Of a stretch of DNA of 64,000 nucleotides, positions 49,198 to 59,900 are shown piece after piece. The position numbers were made by a program, and so were the translations under genes. Each line of letters opens with the position of its first letter. Positions within the stretch are counted from its first letter, which is position 1. The notes under the pieces were generated by a model. The model saw nothing but the letters and a program-made list of their open reading frames with translations. It had not been told where the DNA came from and did not search any database. Origin of the DNA: Caldithrix sp964598255 (GTDB lineage Bacteria; Calditrichota; Calditrichia; Calditrichales; Calditrichaceae); assembly GCA_964598255.1 (NCBI GenBank), contig CAZRBA010000056.1:16532-80531 (forward strand). The letters run 5' to 3'.

Positions 49198-50601
49198 ATG
49201 AGGCACGCCATGTTACGCGCCGTATTGTTTGCTTTTGTGGCTTTAAGTATCGGGTTGGTCGGTTCTGTGCATGCACAAGATTCAACGTTGGCACCATTAA
49301 CGTTGGAGCAATGCATTCAACAGGCCTTGAGAAATAATTACAAAATTCGTAGTTCGTATTACATGAAAAAATCTTCGGATTACGATGTTTTAAAAAGTTA
49401 CAGAGGTATTTTGCCCACAATTAACGTCTCCGCCGGTCAGGGAAAAGTAGAAAACGGACCATCGGAATATTTAAGTAATGAACCGGTGGGTATCGATAAC
49501 GAAGGCAATGTCATTTACCAACAAAGAACCCGTAAATTACCCAGAACAACCCGCTCATCCAGCTCGGCCAGTCTGTCCGTCAGTCAAACAATTTTTGACG
49601 GTGGCATTTGGTGGAATCAAATCCGCAAAAGCAAAGCCGATAACCAGGCCTCGAAATATCAATATGAAAGCGATCGCAATTCCATCATCCTTCAGGTGCA
49701 ACAAGCCTATTTCGACTTGATTAAACAGGAAAAATTGCTCGAAGTTTACGAATTAGCCATTCAGCGCAGTAAAGCCCAGTTAGATCGGGCACAGAGTATG
49801 TATAACTTGGGCGCAACAGCACGTATCGATGTATTTAGGGCAAAAGTAAATTTAGGAAACGATCGCATTAATTATCTTAATCAAAAAAATATCGTTGCGG
49901 AAGCACGAAAAAAATTAAATATTTTAATGGGCCGTGATCCTTTGACCCCGATCTCAGTCAAAACCGAAGTAAACATCAATCGCAATTTGCCTGCTCTGGA
50001 CGAAATCATTACCACCGCTATGCAACACCAACCCTTGCTTAAAAAAGAATTAATGGATTTGAAGGCACGCAGTCTTTCGGTAAGCATGGCCAAAGGATTG
50101 AATTTTCCCCGTATTTCCGTTTATTTGAATTACGACCGTTTTCATGAAAACACCATAAAAGTTTTTTCGGATTACGACCAGAATTATCAACTGCGCTACG
50201 GTTTGAACGTTTCTTTTAATCTCTTTAACGGTTTTTCCGATTATGCGGATATTCAAAAGGCCGAGTTGGGGCGCAAAATGGCCAGAGAAGCGCTGGAAGA
50301 TTACAAGCGAACATTGAAATCACAAATTCATAAAGCCTACATGAGTTACAAATCCACTTTGGAAATGATTAAAATAAACAAAGAAAATTTGGATGCGGCC
50401 AAAGAAGAATTACGTTTGGCCGAAGAACGCTATCAAATCGGAGCCGGTACGGCACTTGACGTACGTGATGCTCAGGTAAACCTAACGCGTGCGGAAGAAA
50501 CCTTGGTCTCCACCGAATATCAGGCTCAATTACTGTTGGCCGAACTGGATAACCAAATGGGTTTAACCTACGCTAAAATTAAAGATAAAATAGAAAAATA
50601 A
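49198..50601 (+). CDS. tolC: TolC-family outer-membrane efflux protein
   Basis: The 467-residue protein has a signal peptide (LFAFVALSIGLVGSVHA) and the tandem outer-membrane-factor repeats: LTLEQCIQQALRNNYKIRSSYY early, and later the helices ESDRNSIILQVQQAYFDLIKQEKLL and LRLAEERYQIGAGTALDVRDAQVNL, which form the periplasmic tunnel. AAGGAG is 7-12 bases before the ATG. Directly downstream are the membrane fusion protein, ATPase and two permeases, so this is the outer-membrane exit duct of a MacAB-like tripartite exporter. Substrates of such pumps include macrolides, siderophores, peptides and lipoprotein-like molecules; none can be selected here. Confidence 0.94.
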   Translation: MRHAMLRAVLFAFVALSIGLVGSVHAQDSTLAPLTLEQCIQQALRNNYKIRSSYYMKKSSDYDVLKSYRGILPTINVSAGQGKVENGPSEYLSNEPVGIDNEGNVIYQQRTRKLPRTTRSSSSASLSVSQTIFDGGIWWNQIRKSKADNQASKYQYESDRNSIILQVQQAYFDLIKQEKLLEVYELAIQRSKAQLDRAQSMYNLGATARIDVFRAKVNLGNDRINYLNQKNIVAEARKKLNILMGRDPLTPISVKTEVNINRNLPALDEIITTAMQHQPLLKKELMDLKARSLSVSMAKGLNFPRISVYLNYDRFHENTIKVFSDYDQNYQLRYGLNVSFNLFNGFSDYADIQKAELGRKMAREALEDYKRTLKSQIHKAYMSYKSTLEMIKINKENLDAAKEELRLAEERYQIGAGTALDVRDAQVNLTRAEETLVSTEYQAQLLLAELDNQMGLTYAKIKDKIEK

Positions 50602-50631
50602 AACGTACAATAAGTACGGGAGACGTTTAGA

Positions 50632-51849
50632 ATGAAAAAATATTGGATTGCAGGCGGCATATTTCTGTTCATCGTCTTGATAATTGCGGCTAATTTGCTC
50701 AAAAAAGAAAAAGGTGTAGAAGTGATGACAGAAAAAGTTGTTCGGGGTACCGTGCAGCAAAAAGTTACCGGATCAGGGCAAATTAAACCGGCTGTGGAAG
50801 TAAAAGTAAGTGCTCAGGTCGCAGGTAAAATCATTCGTATTTATGTCAAAGAAGGCGACCATGTAAAAAAGGGACAATTGCTGGTAGAGTTGGACCCACA
50901 AAAATACAAGGCCAGTGTGGAACGGGCTCAATCGTCCTTATTAGCTGCCAAAGCCAATGAAAAAAAGGCCAAAAGCGATTTGGATCGTACCAAAGAACTG
51001 TACCAAAAACATTTGGTTTCCGAAGCCGATTTGGAAGCGGCCGAAGCCAATTACGAAGCGGCGGTTAGCAATCGCATGCAGGCCGAAGCTTCGTTAAAAG
51101 AAGCACAGGATGCTTTGGACAAAACCATGCTTTACGCTTCTATGGACGGAATGGTGACCAAAGTAAACAAAGAAGAAGGCGAAATGACCCTTGGCGCCCA
51201 GTTCCAGGAAGATGTCATCTTGGTCGTTTCGGATCTCTCCGTAATGGAAGCTGTGGTGGAAGTTGATGAAAACGATGTGGTTAATATCCAAAAAGGCGAT
51301 TCGGCAGTTGTAGAAGTAGATGCCTTCCCGGATACCACTTATCGCGGTGTGGTAACTAAAATTGCGCATTCCGCCATTACCAAAGGCTTGGGTACGGCCG
51401 AACAAGTAACCAATTTCGAAGTAACCATAACCATTGAAAATCCGGATCCGCGTTTTAGACCGGGCATGAGTACCACGGTCGATATTTTAACCAAACGCTT
51501 GGATAATGTACTGCGTGTGCCGATTCAGGCCGTTACCGTGCGTTCCGAGGATGTAATTGAAAAGGCATTGCACAAAAATAAAAAAACGACCACTAAAAAG
51601 AATGAAACGGATGAAGAAACCTTTGCCGAAAAAAAACAAAAAATGAAAGAAGTGGTTTTTATTGTCAAAGATGGCAAAGCATTTTTACGCCCAGTAAAAT
51701 TGGGCATTAGCGATGATACGCATTATGCGGTTCTTAAAGGTTTGCAAGAAGGCGATGAAGTCATTACCGGCCCGTTTCGCATCTTAAACAAAACATTGAA
51801 AAACGGGCAAGCCGTTCAGATCAAAAACAAAAGAAGGAATGCACGCTGA
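50632..51849 (+). CDS. macA: Membrane fusion protein (MacA/HlyD family)
   Basis: The 405-residue periplasmic adaptor has a single N-terminal membrane anchor (WIAGGIFLFIVLIIAANLL), a lipoyl/barrel half (VEVKVSAQVAGKIIRIYVKEGDHVKKGQLLVELDP split across strands), an alpha-helical hairpin (about 100-160; KKAKSDLDRTKELYQKHLV) and the closing lipoyl half (TMLYASMDGMVTKVNKEEGEM). A beta-barrel and membrane-proximal domain follow. One lysine-rich insertion near residue 310 (HKNKKTTTKKNETDEE) is unusual. GGGAG lies before the ATG. The stop and the ATPase start share a base pair region (TGATG), so the two are coupled. Confidence 0.93.
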   Translation: MKKYWIAGGIFLFIVLIIAANLLKKEKGVEVMTEKVVRGTVQQKVTGSGQIKPAVEVKVSAQVAGKIIRIYVKEGDHVKKGQLLVELDPQKYKASVERAQSSLLAAKANEKKAKSDLDRTKELYQKHLVSEADLEAAEANYEAAVSNRMQAEASLKEAQDALDKTMLYASMDGMVTKVNKEEGEMTLGAQFQEDVILVVSDLSVMEAVVEVDENDVVNIQKGDSAVVEVDAFPDTTYRGVVTKIAHSAITKGLGTAEQVTNFEVTITIENPDPRFRPGMSTTVDILTKRLDNVLRVPIQAVTVRSEDVIEKALHKNKKTTTKKNETDEETFAEKKQKMKEVVFIVKDGKAFLRPVKLGISDDTHYAVLKGLQEGDEVITGPFRILNKTLKNGQAVQIKNKRRNAR

Positions 51850-52526
51850 TGTTAATCCGAATTGAAAATTTAAGTAAAATATATCAATTGGGGCAGGTTC
51901 AGGTACGTGCGTTAAACAATGTAAACCTGACCATTAACAAAAACGAATACGTTGCCATAATGGGGCCAAGCGGCTCCGGTAAATCTACTTTGATGAATAT
52001 TCTGGGTTGTCTGGATGTCCCGACGGAAGGCCGTTATATATTAAATGATCAGGATGTAAGCCATTTGACCGATGATGAGTTGGCCCGGATCCGCAATAAA
52101 GAAATCGGGTTTGTATTCCAAACCTTTAATTTGTTACCCAGGGCCACAGCCTTGCACAATGTGGAACTGCCTCTTATTTACAACGGCACGCCAAGAGCGA
52201 AGCGCCGCGAATTGGCCATGCAGGCATTGGAACGAGTAGGGCTGGCTGATCGCGCTTTTCATCGCCCCAGCGAACTTTCCGGCGGGCAGCGGCAACGTGT
52301 GGCCATTGCGCGTGCACTCATTAATAATCCTTCGTTAATTTTGGCCGATGAGCCCACCGGTAATCTGGACTCCAAAACCGGTGAAGAAATTATGCAAATT
52401 TTTAACGATCTGAACCAAGCGGGAAATACCATTGTGTTAGTAACCCACGAAGAAGATATCGGACGAAAGTGTAAACGATTAATTCGCTTGTTAGACGGCC
52501 AAATTATTAAAGATGAAATGAATTGA
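51849..52526 (+). CDS. ABC transporter ATPase, MacB/LolD type
   Basis: The 225-residue ATPase has Walker A GPSGSGKST (39-47), the Q-loop VFQTFNLLP, signature LSGGQRQR, Walker B LILADEPTGNLD and the switch His in LVTHEE. The RATALHNVELPL segment is typical of the MacB/LolD branch. It has no membrane domain, unlike fused MacB, so it pairs with the two separate permease genes that follow (7 bp and then 26 bp spacings). The start codon overlaps the end of the fusion protein gene. Confidence 0.95.
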   Translation: MLIRIENLSKIYQLGQVQVRALNNVNLTINKNEYVAIMGPSGSGKSTLMNILGCLDVPTEGRYILNDQDVSHLTDDELARIRNKEIGFVFQTFNLLPRATALHNVELPLIYNGTPRAKRRELAMQALERVGLADRAFHRPSELSGGQRQRVAIARALINNPSLILADEPTGNLDSKTGEEIMQIFNDLNQAGNTIVLVTHEEDIGRKCKRLIRLLDGQIIKDEMN

Positions 52527-52533
52527 TGCGCGT

Positions 52534-53763
52534 ATGTTGGTAACATTTTCCAGAATCGGCGAATATGTGGCTATGGCTTGGCAGTCTTTAGCCACCCATA
52601 AAATGCGTACTTTTCTTACCACGCTGGGCATTTTAATCGGCGTAACCACGATTATTACTATTTGGACAACCATAGAAGGATTAAATCAATACGTCTTCGG
52701 CCAATTGTCTAATATCGGAGCCAATACTGTGTATATTCAAAAGTTTCCCTGGGTAATGAAGGGAAATTTTTGGAAATATCGCAATCGAAAGGAAATCACC
52801 TACAAGGAATACCAAGCCTTGGAAAAAAGCTGTACCCTTGCCGATCATATTTCTCCCGAAATATTCGCTATGCGCGATATTCGCTACAAAGATAAAAAAT
52901 ACAGCAATATTTTTGTCATCGGCACAAATGAAGAATATGCGTACACGGCTAATATGGCTCCTCGAATCGGGCGTTTTTTAACCCCTTTGGATGTGCGCAA
53001 TAGCCGCTATGTGTGTGTTATCGGTCAGCAAATAGCCGAGCATTTGTTTGAAAAGGAAAATCCGTTGGGTAAGCGTATGCGCATTGGGGATAATAAATAT
53101 ACCGTTGTAGGTGTGCTGGAAAAAAAAGGAAATTTTTTCGGTCAAAGCATGGATAATTTTATTATCGTGCCTTTTTCTACCTTCCGCCATGTTTACGGCG
53201 GGCATCGCGGTATGCGTATTGGCATAATGACCAACCGGCCCGATCGTTTGGACGAATTAAAAGATCAAATCCGTGGCATTTTGCGCCGCGTGCGCAAACT
53301 AAAACCCCAGCAACCGGACGACTTTGCCATCAATCAACAAAATATGCTAACCGATTTGTACAAAAATTTAACCACCACGTTGTTTGGTATTGTGTTTATC
53401 ATCGGAGGTATTTCTCTGGTGGTTGGCGGAATTGGTATTATGAATATTATGCTGGTCAGTGTGGCGGAGCGAACGCGCGAAATCGGCATCCGTAAAGCCA
53501 TTGGTGCCAGCCGAAGAAATATTTTAAGTCAGTTTTTGCTGGAATCCATTGTCATTGCATCAATCGGAGGAGCAATTGGCATTTTGTTGGGTTATATTGC
53601 CGGAAGTATTATTCTGTCGCAAATGAATTTGTCTACAGGCGTTAGTTTTATATCCATATTAATCGGTTTCGGTTTTTCCACTACGGTGGGCGTGTTAGCC
53701 GGATTTTACCCGGCATACAAAGCAGCCGGTTTAAATCCCATCGAGTCGTTACGCTATGAATAG
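52534..53763 (+). CDS. MacB/FtsX-type ABC permease 1
   Basis: The 409-residue permease has an N-terminal helix (MRTFLTTLGILIGVTTIITIW), a periplasmic MacB-type domain of about 230 residues, and three C-terminal helices in the FtsX arrangement (IVFIIGGISLVVGGIGIMNIMLVSV split, SIVIASIGGAIGILLGYIAGS, FISILIGFGFSTTVGVLAGF). The mechanotransmission motif RTREIGIRKAIGASRRNI is present. The close ends in LNPIESLRYE. It starts 7 bp after the ATPase without a clear ribosome site. The next gene encodes a permease of identical length and plan, so the pair probably forms a heterodimer. Confidence 0.93.
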   Translation: MLVTFSRIGEYVAMAWQSLATHKMRTFLTTLGILIGVTTIITIWTTIEGLNQYVFGQLSNIGANTVYIQKFPWVMKGNFWKYRNRKEITYKEYQALEKSCTLADHISPEIFAMRDIRYKDKKYSNIFVIGTNEEYAYTANMAPRIGRFLTPLDVRNSRYVCVIGQQIAEHLFEKENPLGKRMRIGDNKYTVVGVLEKKGNFFGQSMDNFIIVPFSTFRHVYGGHRGMRIGIMTNRPDRLDELKDQIRGILRRVRKLKPQQPDDFAINQQNMLTDLYKNLTTTLFGIVFIIGGISLVVGGIGIMNIMLVSVAERTREIGIRKAIGASRRNILSQFLLESIVIASIGGAIGILLGYIAGSIILSQMNLSTGVSFISILIGFGFSTTVGVLAGFYPAYKAAGLNPIESLRYE

Positions 53764-53789
53764 AAAATTGAGCGGAGCAAATTGAAATT

Positions 53790-55019
53790 ATGTTGTTAAA
53801 TGAAAATTTACATATTGCCATCGATCAGATTAAAGCGGGTAAAATGCGCTCGTTTTTAACGACATTGGGGATTACCATAGGGATCGGAACCGTGATTTTT
53901 ATCGTGGCTATTCTCGAGGGGTACAATCATTCCATCGAAAAAAGATTGAATATTTTGGGGGCCAATACCTTTCAGGTGCAGCGGGAAGAAGTATTTACAG
54001 GCATTCAAATTGGCTTCCGAAAAAGAAAAGAACGCAAACGCTTGGATAAATCGCTGGCCGAAGCGATCCGTGAAAATTGCGATTTAGTGCAAGCTGTAAG
54101 CGCCGAGGTTTGGAAGAACGGCGTAACGGTTAAATTCAAAGATAAAGCGACCGGCCCGGTCATAAAACTGGGTGGAACCGATGAATATTATTTTATGACC
54201 AACGGCTATTTTGTTAGCAGCGGGCGGGTGCTTACACCCGAAGATATTCGCTTTCATCGTCATGTCGCCGTTATAGGCATGGATATTGTCGAAGACCTTT
54301 TTCCGTTTGTCGATCCGCTTAATAAAACCATTAAAGTGGAAGGCCAAAAATTCGAAGTGATTGGCGTTTTGGAAAAAATGGGCAGTGCCACATTCGGGCA
54401 AAGCCGCGATAACCGTATTTTGATTCCCATAACAACCTTCGAAGATATGCTGGGTAAAAAACGCTCTTGCGAATTTACCGTTATGATTAAAAAAGGCGTG
54501 GAAATGCAAGCGGCTATTGATCAGGTGATCGGACTTTTACGCAAAGAACGCAAAATTCCGCCGGGTAAAGAAAACGATTTTTCGATTTTAACCAACGAAA
54601 CCCTTACGCAATCGTTTAACAATATTGCCAGTAAAGTTAAACTCGGGGGGATTTTGCTTGGATTAATTTCGCTTTTGGTCGGAAGTATCGGGGTAATGAA
54701 TATTATGCTGGTCACCGTTACGGAGCGTACGCGCGAAATTGGTATTCGAAAAGCCGTAGGTGCCAAACGGGCGGTTATAATGCAGCAATTTTTAATGGAA
54801 GCCATTATGCTCTCTTTAGTGGGGGGGATTATCGGCATGTTGGTCGGCTTTGCTTTTGCCGGAATTGTTGCCGTGTTTTTAAAAATTACCTTTGTGGTGC
54901 CCATTTGGGCCGTGGTTAGTTCGTTGATAGTTACCTCGCTTGTTGGGGTAGTCGCCGGACTTTATCCCGCACAAAAGGCAGCCAAGCTGGACCCCATCAT
55001 AGCTTTACGTTACGAATAA
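53790..55019 (+). CDS. MacB/FtsX-type ABC permease 2
   Basis: This paralogue of the preceding permease has the same length (409 residues) and domain order: MRSFLTTLGITIGIGTVIFIV at the N-terminus, a MacB periplasmic domain, and three C-terminal helices with RTREIGIRKAVGAKRAVI and the ending LDPIIALRYE. The two differ most in the periplasmic domain. This copy has a basic stretch RKRKERKRLDKSL in its early part that the first lacks. GGAG lies 13 bases before the ATG. A terminator 55 bases after the stop ends the six-gene export operon. Confidence 0.93.
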   Translation: MLLNENLHIAIDQIKAGKMRSFLTTLGITIGIGTVIFIVAILEGYNHSIEKRLNILGANTFQVQREEVFTGIQIGFRKRKERKRLDKSLAEAIRENCDLVQAVSAEVWKNGVTVKFKDKATGPVIKLGGTDEYYFMTNGYFVSSGRVLTPEDIRFHRHVAVIGMDIVEDLFPFVDPLNKTIKVEGQKFEVIGVLEKMGSATFGQSRDNRILIPITTFEDMLGKKRSCEFTVMIKKGVEMQAAIDQVIGLLRKERKIPPGKENDFSILTNETLTQSFNNIASKVKLGGILLGLISLLVGSIGVMNIMLVTVTERTREIGIRKAVGAKRAVIMQQFLMEAIMLSLVGGIIGMLVGFAFAGIVAVFLKITFVVPIWAVVSSLIVTSLVGVVAGLYPAQKAAKLDPIIALRYE

Positions 55020-55073
55020 ATGTGAACTTAAGGCAAAGGATTTTGGGTAATCAAAGGCGTTAGCGAAAAAAAC

Positions 55074-55097
55074 AAAGCAGCGGTTCCTGCTTTTTCT
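55074..55097 (+). terminator. Rho-independent terminator of the export operon
   Basis: AAAGCAG (55074-55080) pairs with CTGCTTT (55087-55093) around a 6-base CGGTTC loop. It is followed by a T-rich tail (TTCTT). Confidence 0.8.
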
Positions 55098-55548
55098 TGA
55101 AAGTAATAGTTTCCCTCCTTTTATGAAATCGTTTTTAAATTTAAAAGACGGCTATCGTATGTTTTTTGCATTTTTTTTCTAACAAACTGCGTATTTATTT
55201 GATTTAATGCTAATTTTGCCTTAAATATTAAGAGACGATATTAGCTAAAAGGATATTAAAATTATTTATACTCTTCTTTCTAAATTCTCCTGTTATTCTT
55301 TAAAAAACCGAAGCTTACGGTAAATTTAAACGTCTCCGATTATTTTTAATAAAAATGGACTTTGTTTATTGAAAGGCATAGAAATGGGAAAAATATCCTA
55401 AAAAGATAGGCCTCGGTTTGCAACATCTCTTCTTAAAATATCCGTTGTTAATAATAAAAAAACAACTTCTTTTTATTGGGAATCCAGATGAATTAAAATC
55501 CAATTTACTCCCAATCCCAAGCTTTTAATTTAATTAATAGGAGGGAAG
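55098..55548 (+). promoter_or_regulatory. 450-bp AT-rich leader upstream of the nar operon
   Basis: No gene is visible. The region is strikingly AT-rich compared with the genes around it. An ATTGGGA...TCCCAAT dyad (55475-55481 and 55509-55515, arms 27 bases apart) lies shortly before the strong AGGAGGG ribosome site of narK. I looked for an FNR/Anr box (TTGAT-N4-ATCAA) and a NarL-type heptamer pair and saw neither. The region most likely holds the anaerobic or nitrate-controlled promoter. Confidence 0.5.
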
Positions 55549-56862
55549 ATGAACGAAAGCACACTTAAACAAAAATACCATTTGAAAGGCTCGCCTACCA
55601 GTGGCCTGATTATGGCAACTTTTGGTTTTTTTATTGGTTTTGCTGCTGTCTCTTTATATGGTCCGGTCGCCAGTAAGTTGAAGGAACTGTTGGGCATATC
55701 CGGTTTGCTCCTGGGGTTATTGGTTGCCGCTCCGAATCTTTCCGGTTCTTTGCTGCGTATTCCCTTTGCCGCCTGGGTCGATAAAGTCGGCGGTAAAAAA
55801 CCGCTCGGAACGCTATTGATATTGGCCGTTATTGGCATGGCCGGGTTATCTGCCATTTTGCTCCTGTATTATCCCGATTTTTCCAAGGGCATGTATTGGC
55901 TAATTGTGTTTTTTGGCATTTTAAGCGGTTGCGGCATTGCCACTTTTTCGGTGGGTATTGCTCAAACATCCTACTGGTTTCCTCAAAAAAAACAAGGCAT
56001 TGCGCTCGGATCTTACGCCGGTATCGGTAATACGGCTCCGGGTATTTTCGGTATTTTGTTGCCGTTTGCCTTACGGGCATTCGGCTTGCCCGTTTCATAT
56101 CTTATTTGGTTCGGACTTTTGTTAGTTGGTACAATTATTTATCTCGGATTTGTTCATGATGCTTATTATTTTCAGTTAGTAAAAAAAGGTGTGGCCCCGA
56201 ACGAAGCGGAAAAAATAGCACGGGCTTTGGGCCAGGAACTTTTTCCCTCCGGCAGTACCATCGAATCATTGAAAATTTCCGCAAAAATTCCTGGTACATG
56301 GGGATTGGTTTTGCTCTATTTTACTTCTTTTGGCGGCTTTCTTGCACTTACTGGTTGGTTCCCCGTGTATTGGGCCAAAAATTACGGATTTAATCTCAGA
56401 GAAGCCGCCTTACTAATGGCTTTTGGCTTTTCTTTGCTGGCTTCCGTAATTCGCGTTTACGGCGGGCATCTCAGTGATAAATTCGGCGGAGAATTCATCG
56501 CGATTTTAAGCTATGTTACCGTATTGTTGGGAGCGGTTATTCTTATTTTTTCCCGGTCTTTCGGTATTTCGTTAACAGGTGAAATTATCATAGGTGCAGG
56601 TATGGGCGTAGGGAATGCGGCTGTATTTAAATTGGTTCCCAAATATGTTCCCAGAGCTCCCGGGGGTGCGGCCGGTTGGGTCGGAGGTTTAGGCGCCTTT
56701 GGCGGATTTGTGGTACCGCCGATTTTAGGCGTTTTTGTAGACCATTATGGCGTTTCGGGTTATGCCAAAGGATTTGTCGTTTATGTGGTTTTGGCTCTTA
56801 TTTCTATTATTACGGCTTTTATTTTGTTAAAGGTTTACAATCCCCAAAAAAAGAAAGCATAA
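55549..56862 (+). CDS. narK: NarK-type nitrate/nitrite transporter
   Basis: The 437-residue major facilitator has about 12 helices and the nitrate-nitrite-porter signatures. The first helices give ATFGFFIGFAAVSLYGPV, the substrate arginine region reads LLRIPFAAWVDKVGGKK, and the two glycine-rich signatures read GSYAGIGNTAPGIFGILLP and GVGNAAVFKLVPKYVPRAPG followed by GWVGGLGAFGGFVVPP. It imports nitrate and/or exports nitrite to serve the cytoplasmic active site of the reductase encoded next. AGGAGGG 4-10 bases before the ATG is one of the strongest ribosome sites in the window. narG starts 48 bp after its stop. Confidence 0.95.
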   Translation: MNESTLKQKYHLKGSPTSGLIMATFGFFIGFAAVSLYGPVASKLKELLGISGLLLGLLVAAPNLSGSLLRIPFAAWVDKVGGKKPLGTLLILAVIGMAGLSAILLLYYPDFSKGMYWLIVFFGILSGCGIATFSVGIAQTSYWFPQKKQGIALGSYAGIGNTAPGIFGILLPFALRAFGLPVSYLIWFGLLLVGTIIYLGFVHDAYYFQLVKKGVAPNEAEKIARALGQELFPSGSTIESLKISAKIPGTWGLVLLYFTSFGGFLALTGWFPVYWAKNYGFNLREAALLMAFGFSLLASVIRVYGGHLSDKFGGEFIAILSYVTVLLGAVILIFSRSFGISLTGEIIIGAGMGVGNAAVFKLVPKYVPRAPGGAAGWVGGLGAFGGFVVPPILGVFVDHYGVSGYAKGFVVYVVLALISIITAFILLKVYNPQKKKA

Positions 56863-56910
56863 TGGCTAATTTTAAATGAATAAACTTATTATAAAATCTG
56901 GAAACATGTT

Positions 56911-59900
56911 ATGAATAAAAAAGCATCGTTTTTGTTGAAGAGACTTCGCTTCTTTAAAACACAGGAAACCTATGCGGAAGGATGGAGCGCATTGGATTCT
57001 CAGGGAAGAGAATGGGAAGATTTTTACCGACGTCGTTGGCAGCACGATAAAGTGGTACGCACAACCCATGGCGTTAATTGTACGGGTTCCTGCAGTTGGA
57101 TGGTATTTGTTAAAAACGGTATTATTACCTGGGAAAATCAAGCCACCGATTATCCTACAACGGGTCCGGATATTCCCGAATATGAACCAAGAGGATGTCC
57201 ACGCGGCGCTTCTTTTTCATGGTATACATACAGCCCGTTGCGTGTAAAGTATCCGTATGTGCGCGGTGTATTGCTAAGGTTTTGGAGAGAGGCTTTAAAG
57301 ACAACGCAAGATCCCTTAAAAGCCTGGCAGAGCATCGCGGAAGATCCTGAAAAAACCCGGGTGTACAAACAGGCGCGGGGTAAGGGCGGACTGGTGCGGG
57401 CTACATGGGATGAGGTGAACGAAATCATTACCGCGCAATTGTTGTACACCCTGCAAAAATACGGACCGGACCGGATTGCCGGATTTACCCCGATTCCGGC
57501 AATGTCCATGGTCAGTTACGCCGCAGGTTCGCGTTTTTTATCTCTTATGGGCGGTTCGATGCTTAGTTTTTATGATTGGTATGCAGATCTTCCCCCGGCT
57601 TCTCCTCAAATTTGGGGCGATCAGACCGATGTGCCGGAAAGCAGCGATTGGTATAACGCAGGGTACTTAATTATGTGGGGTTCGAATATTCCTTTAACTC
57701 GGACTCCGGATGCCCATTTTATGACTGAGGTACGCTACAAAGGAACCAAAGTTGTTTCCGTCAGTCCCGATTTTGCGGAATCGGTAAAATTTGCCGATGA
57801 ATGGCTGGCCGTCAATCCCGGTACCGATAGCGCACTTGCTCAGGCCATGACCCACGTAATCCTAAAAGAATTTTATGTCCGAAATAAAAGCGAATATTTT
57901 TATAATTATGCCAAGAAGTTTACCGATTTGCCCTTTTTGGTTTTATTAAAAAAACGGGACGACGGATTTGTAACCGATCGTTTTTTGCGTGCTTCGGATT
58001 TAAAAATGACTGTGGAAAATGCGGAATGGAAAACCGTTGTTTGGGATAGGCAAAGCCAACGCATGGTTGTTCCCAATGGCAGTATTGGCCATCGGTGGGA
58101 AGGTAAAGGTACGTGGAATCTGAAAATGCAAGATCATAACGGAAAACAATATGAGCCCCAAATGAGCTTTGGCGGAATTGAAGACGAAAATATTCTCCTT
58201 AATTTGCCTTATTTTGACGACCACACACGAGCAGTTTTGCAACGTTCCGTTCCGGTTAAACGTGTGGAAATTGATGGCAAAATACACTATGTAACTACAG
58301 TGTTCGATATGTTGCTAGCAAATTACGGTGTGGCTATCCAAGAAAAAGCCGAGGGATATCCGACCGATTACGACGACCCGCTTCCGTATACACCCGCCTG
58401 GCAAGAACGATTTACCGGTATTAAAGCCGCTCAGGTTATTCGAATTGCCAGAGAGTTCGCACGCAATGCCATCGAAACGCAAGGTCGCTCCATGATTATT
58501 ATGGGCGCAGGAATAAATCATTGGTTCCATGCGGACATGACCTATCGGACGATTTTAAACTTGGTTTTACTTACAGGATCGCAAGGCGTAAATGGCGGAG
58601 GCTGGGCCCATTATGTAGGGCAGGAAAAAGTCCGTCCTGCGGAAGGTTGGCAAACCATAGCTTTTGCCCGCGACTGGTCTTTGCCACCCCGTTTACAAAA
58701 TGCGACCTCTTATTTCTATTTTGGCACCGATCAATTTCGCTATGAAGAAATTCCCATGAGCGATCTTACAACCCCAACGGCCAAAAAAGCGCGCTATGAA
58801 CATCCTGCCGATTATAATGTGTTGGCTGTACGTTTGGGCTGGGCTGCTTCGTATCCGCAATTTAACCGGAATTCTCTGAAGCTTGTGGCCGAGGCATACA
58901 AATCCGGAGCTAAAACTGCCGACGAAATTATTAAAAATATTGTCAAGCAATTAAAAGAAAAACATCTGGCATTTGCTCTTGAAGATCCCGATAATCCGGT
59001 CAATTTCCCGCGAACGCTTTTTGTATGGCGGGCGAATCTGATCTCAAGTTCCGGGAAAGGACACGAGTATTTTTTAAAGCATTTTTTAGGCACACATCAA
59101 GGCGTGCTGGCTACAGAATCCTCAGAGATGCGCAAAACCCAAGAGATAAATTGGCGGGAAAAAGCACCGGAAGGCAAATTGGATTTACTCGTCAATTTGG
59201 AATTTCGAATGTCCGGTACGGCGCTTTATTCCGATGTTGTGTTGCCCGCTGCTACCTGGTATGAAAAAACCGATATTAGCAGTACCGATATGCATCCTTA
59301 TGTGCATCCGTTTAATCCGGCAATATCGCCTCCTTGGGAAGCCAAATCGGATTGGGATATTTTCAAGAATTTGGCCAAAAAAATTTCGCAAATGGCCGAA
59401 AAATATTTACCCGAGGTACTAACCGATCTGGTTGCCGTTCCTTTATTACATGATTCTCCTGGCGAAATTGCACAGCCTTTCGGAGTGGTAAAAGACTGGA
59501 CGAAAGGCGAAACCGAAGCCATCCCTGGTAAAACCATGCCAAAATTTGTTTTGGTGGAACGCGATTACACTAAAATTTATGACAAATTTATTTCTTTGGG
59601 ACCGCTTGTAGAAAAAAATCCGGTGGGTGCCCATGGAATTTCATGGTCGGCCAAAGAACAGTTTGAACTGTTAAAAAAACAACTCGGCACACACGATTGG
59701 GGAGTAGGTAAAGAATTACCGGATATTTCGGAAGCTTCCCGTGTTATTGAAGCAATGTTAACGCTTTCGAGCGCTACCAACGGAAAAATGGCGACCAAAG
59801 CCTGGCAGGCCGAAGAAAAGAAAACCGGTCTCCCGTTAAAAGATTTTGAACGCGGCCGTGAAGCGGAGCGTTTTTCTTTACAAACTATTACGGCGCAGCC

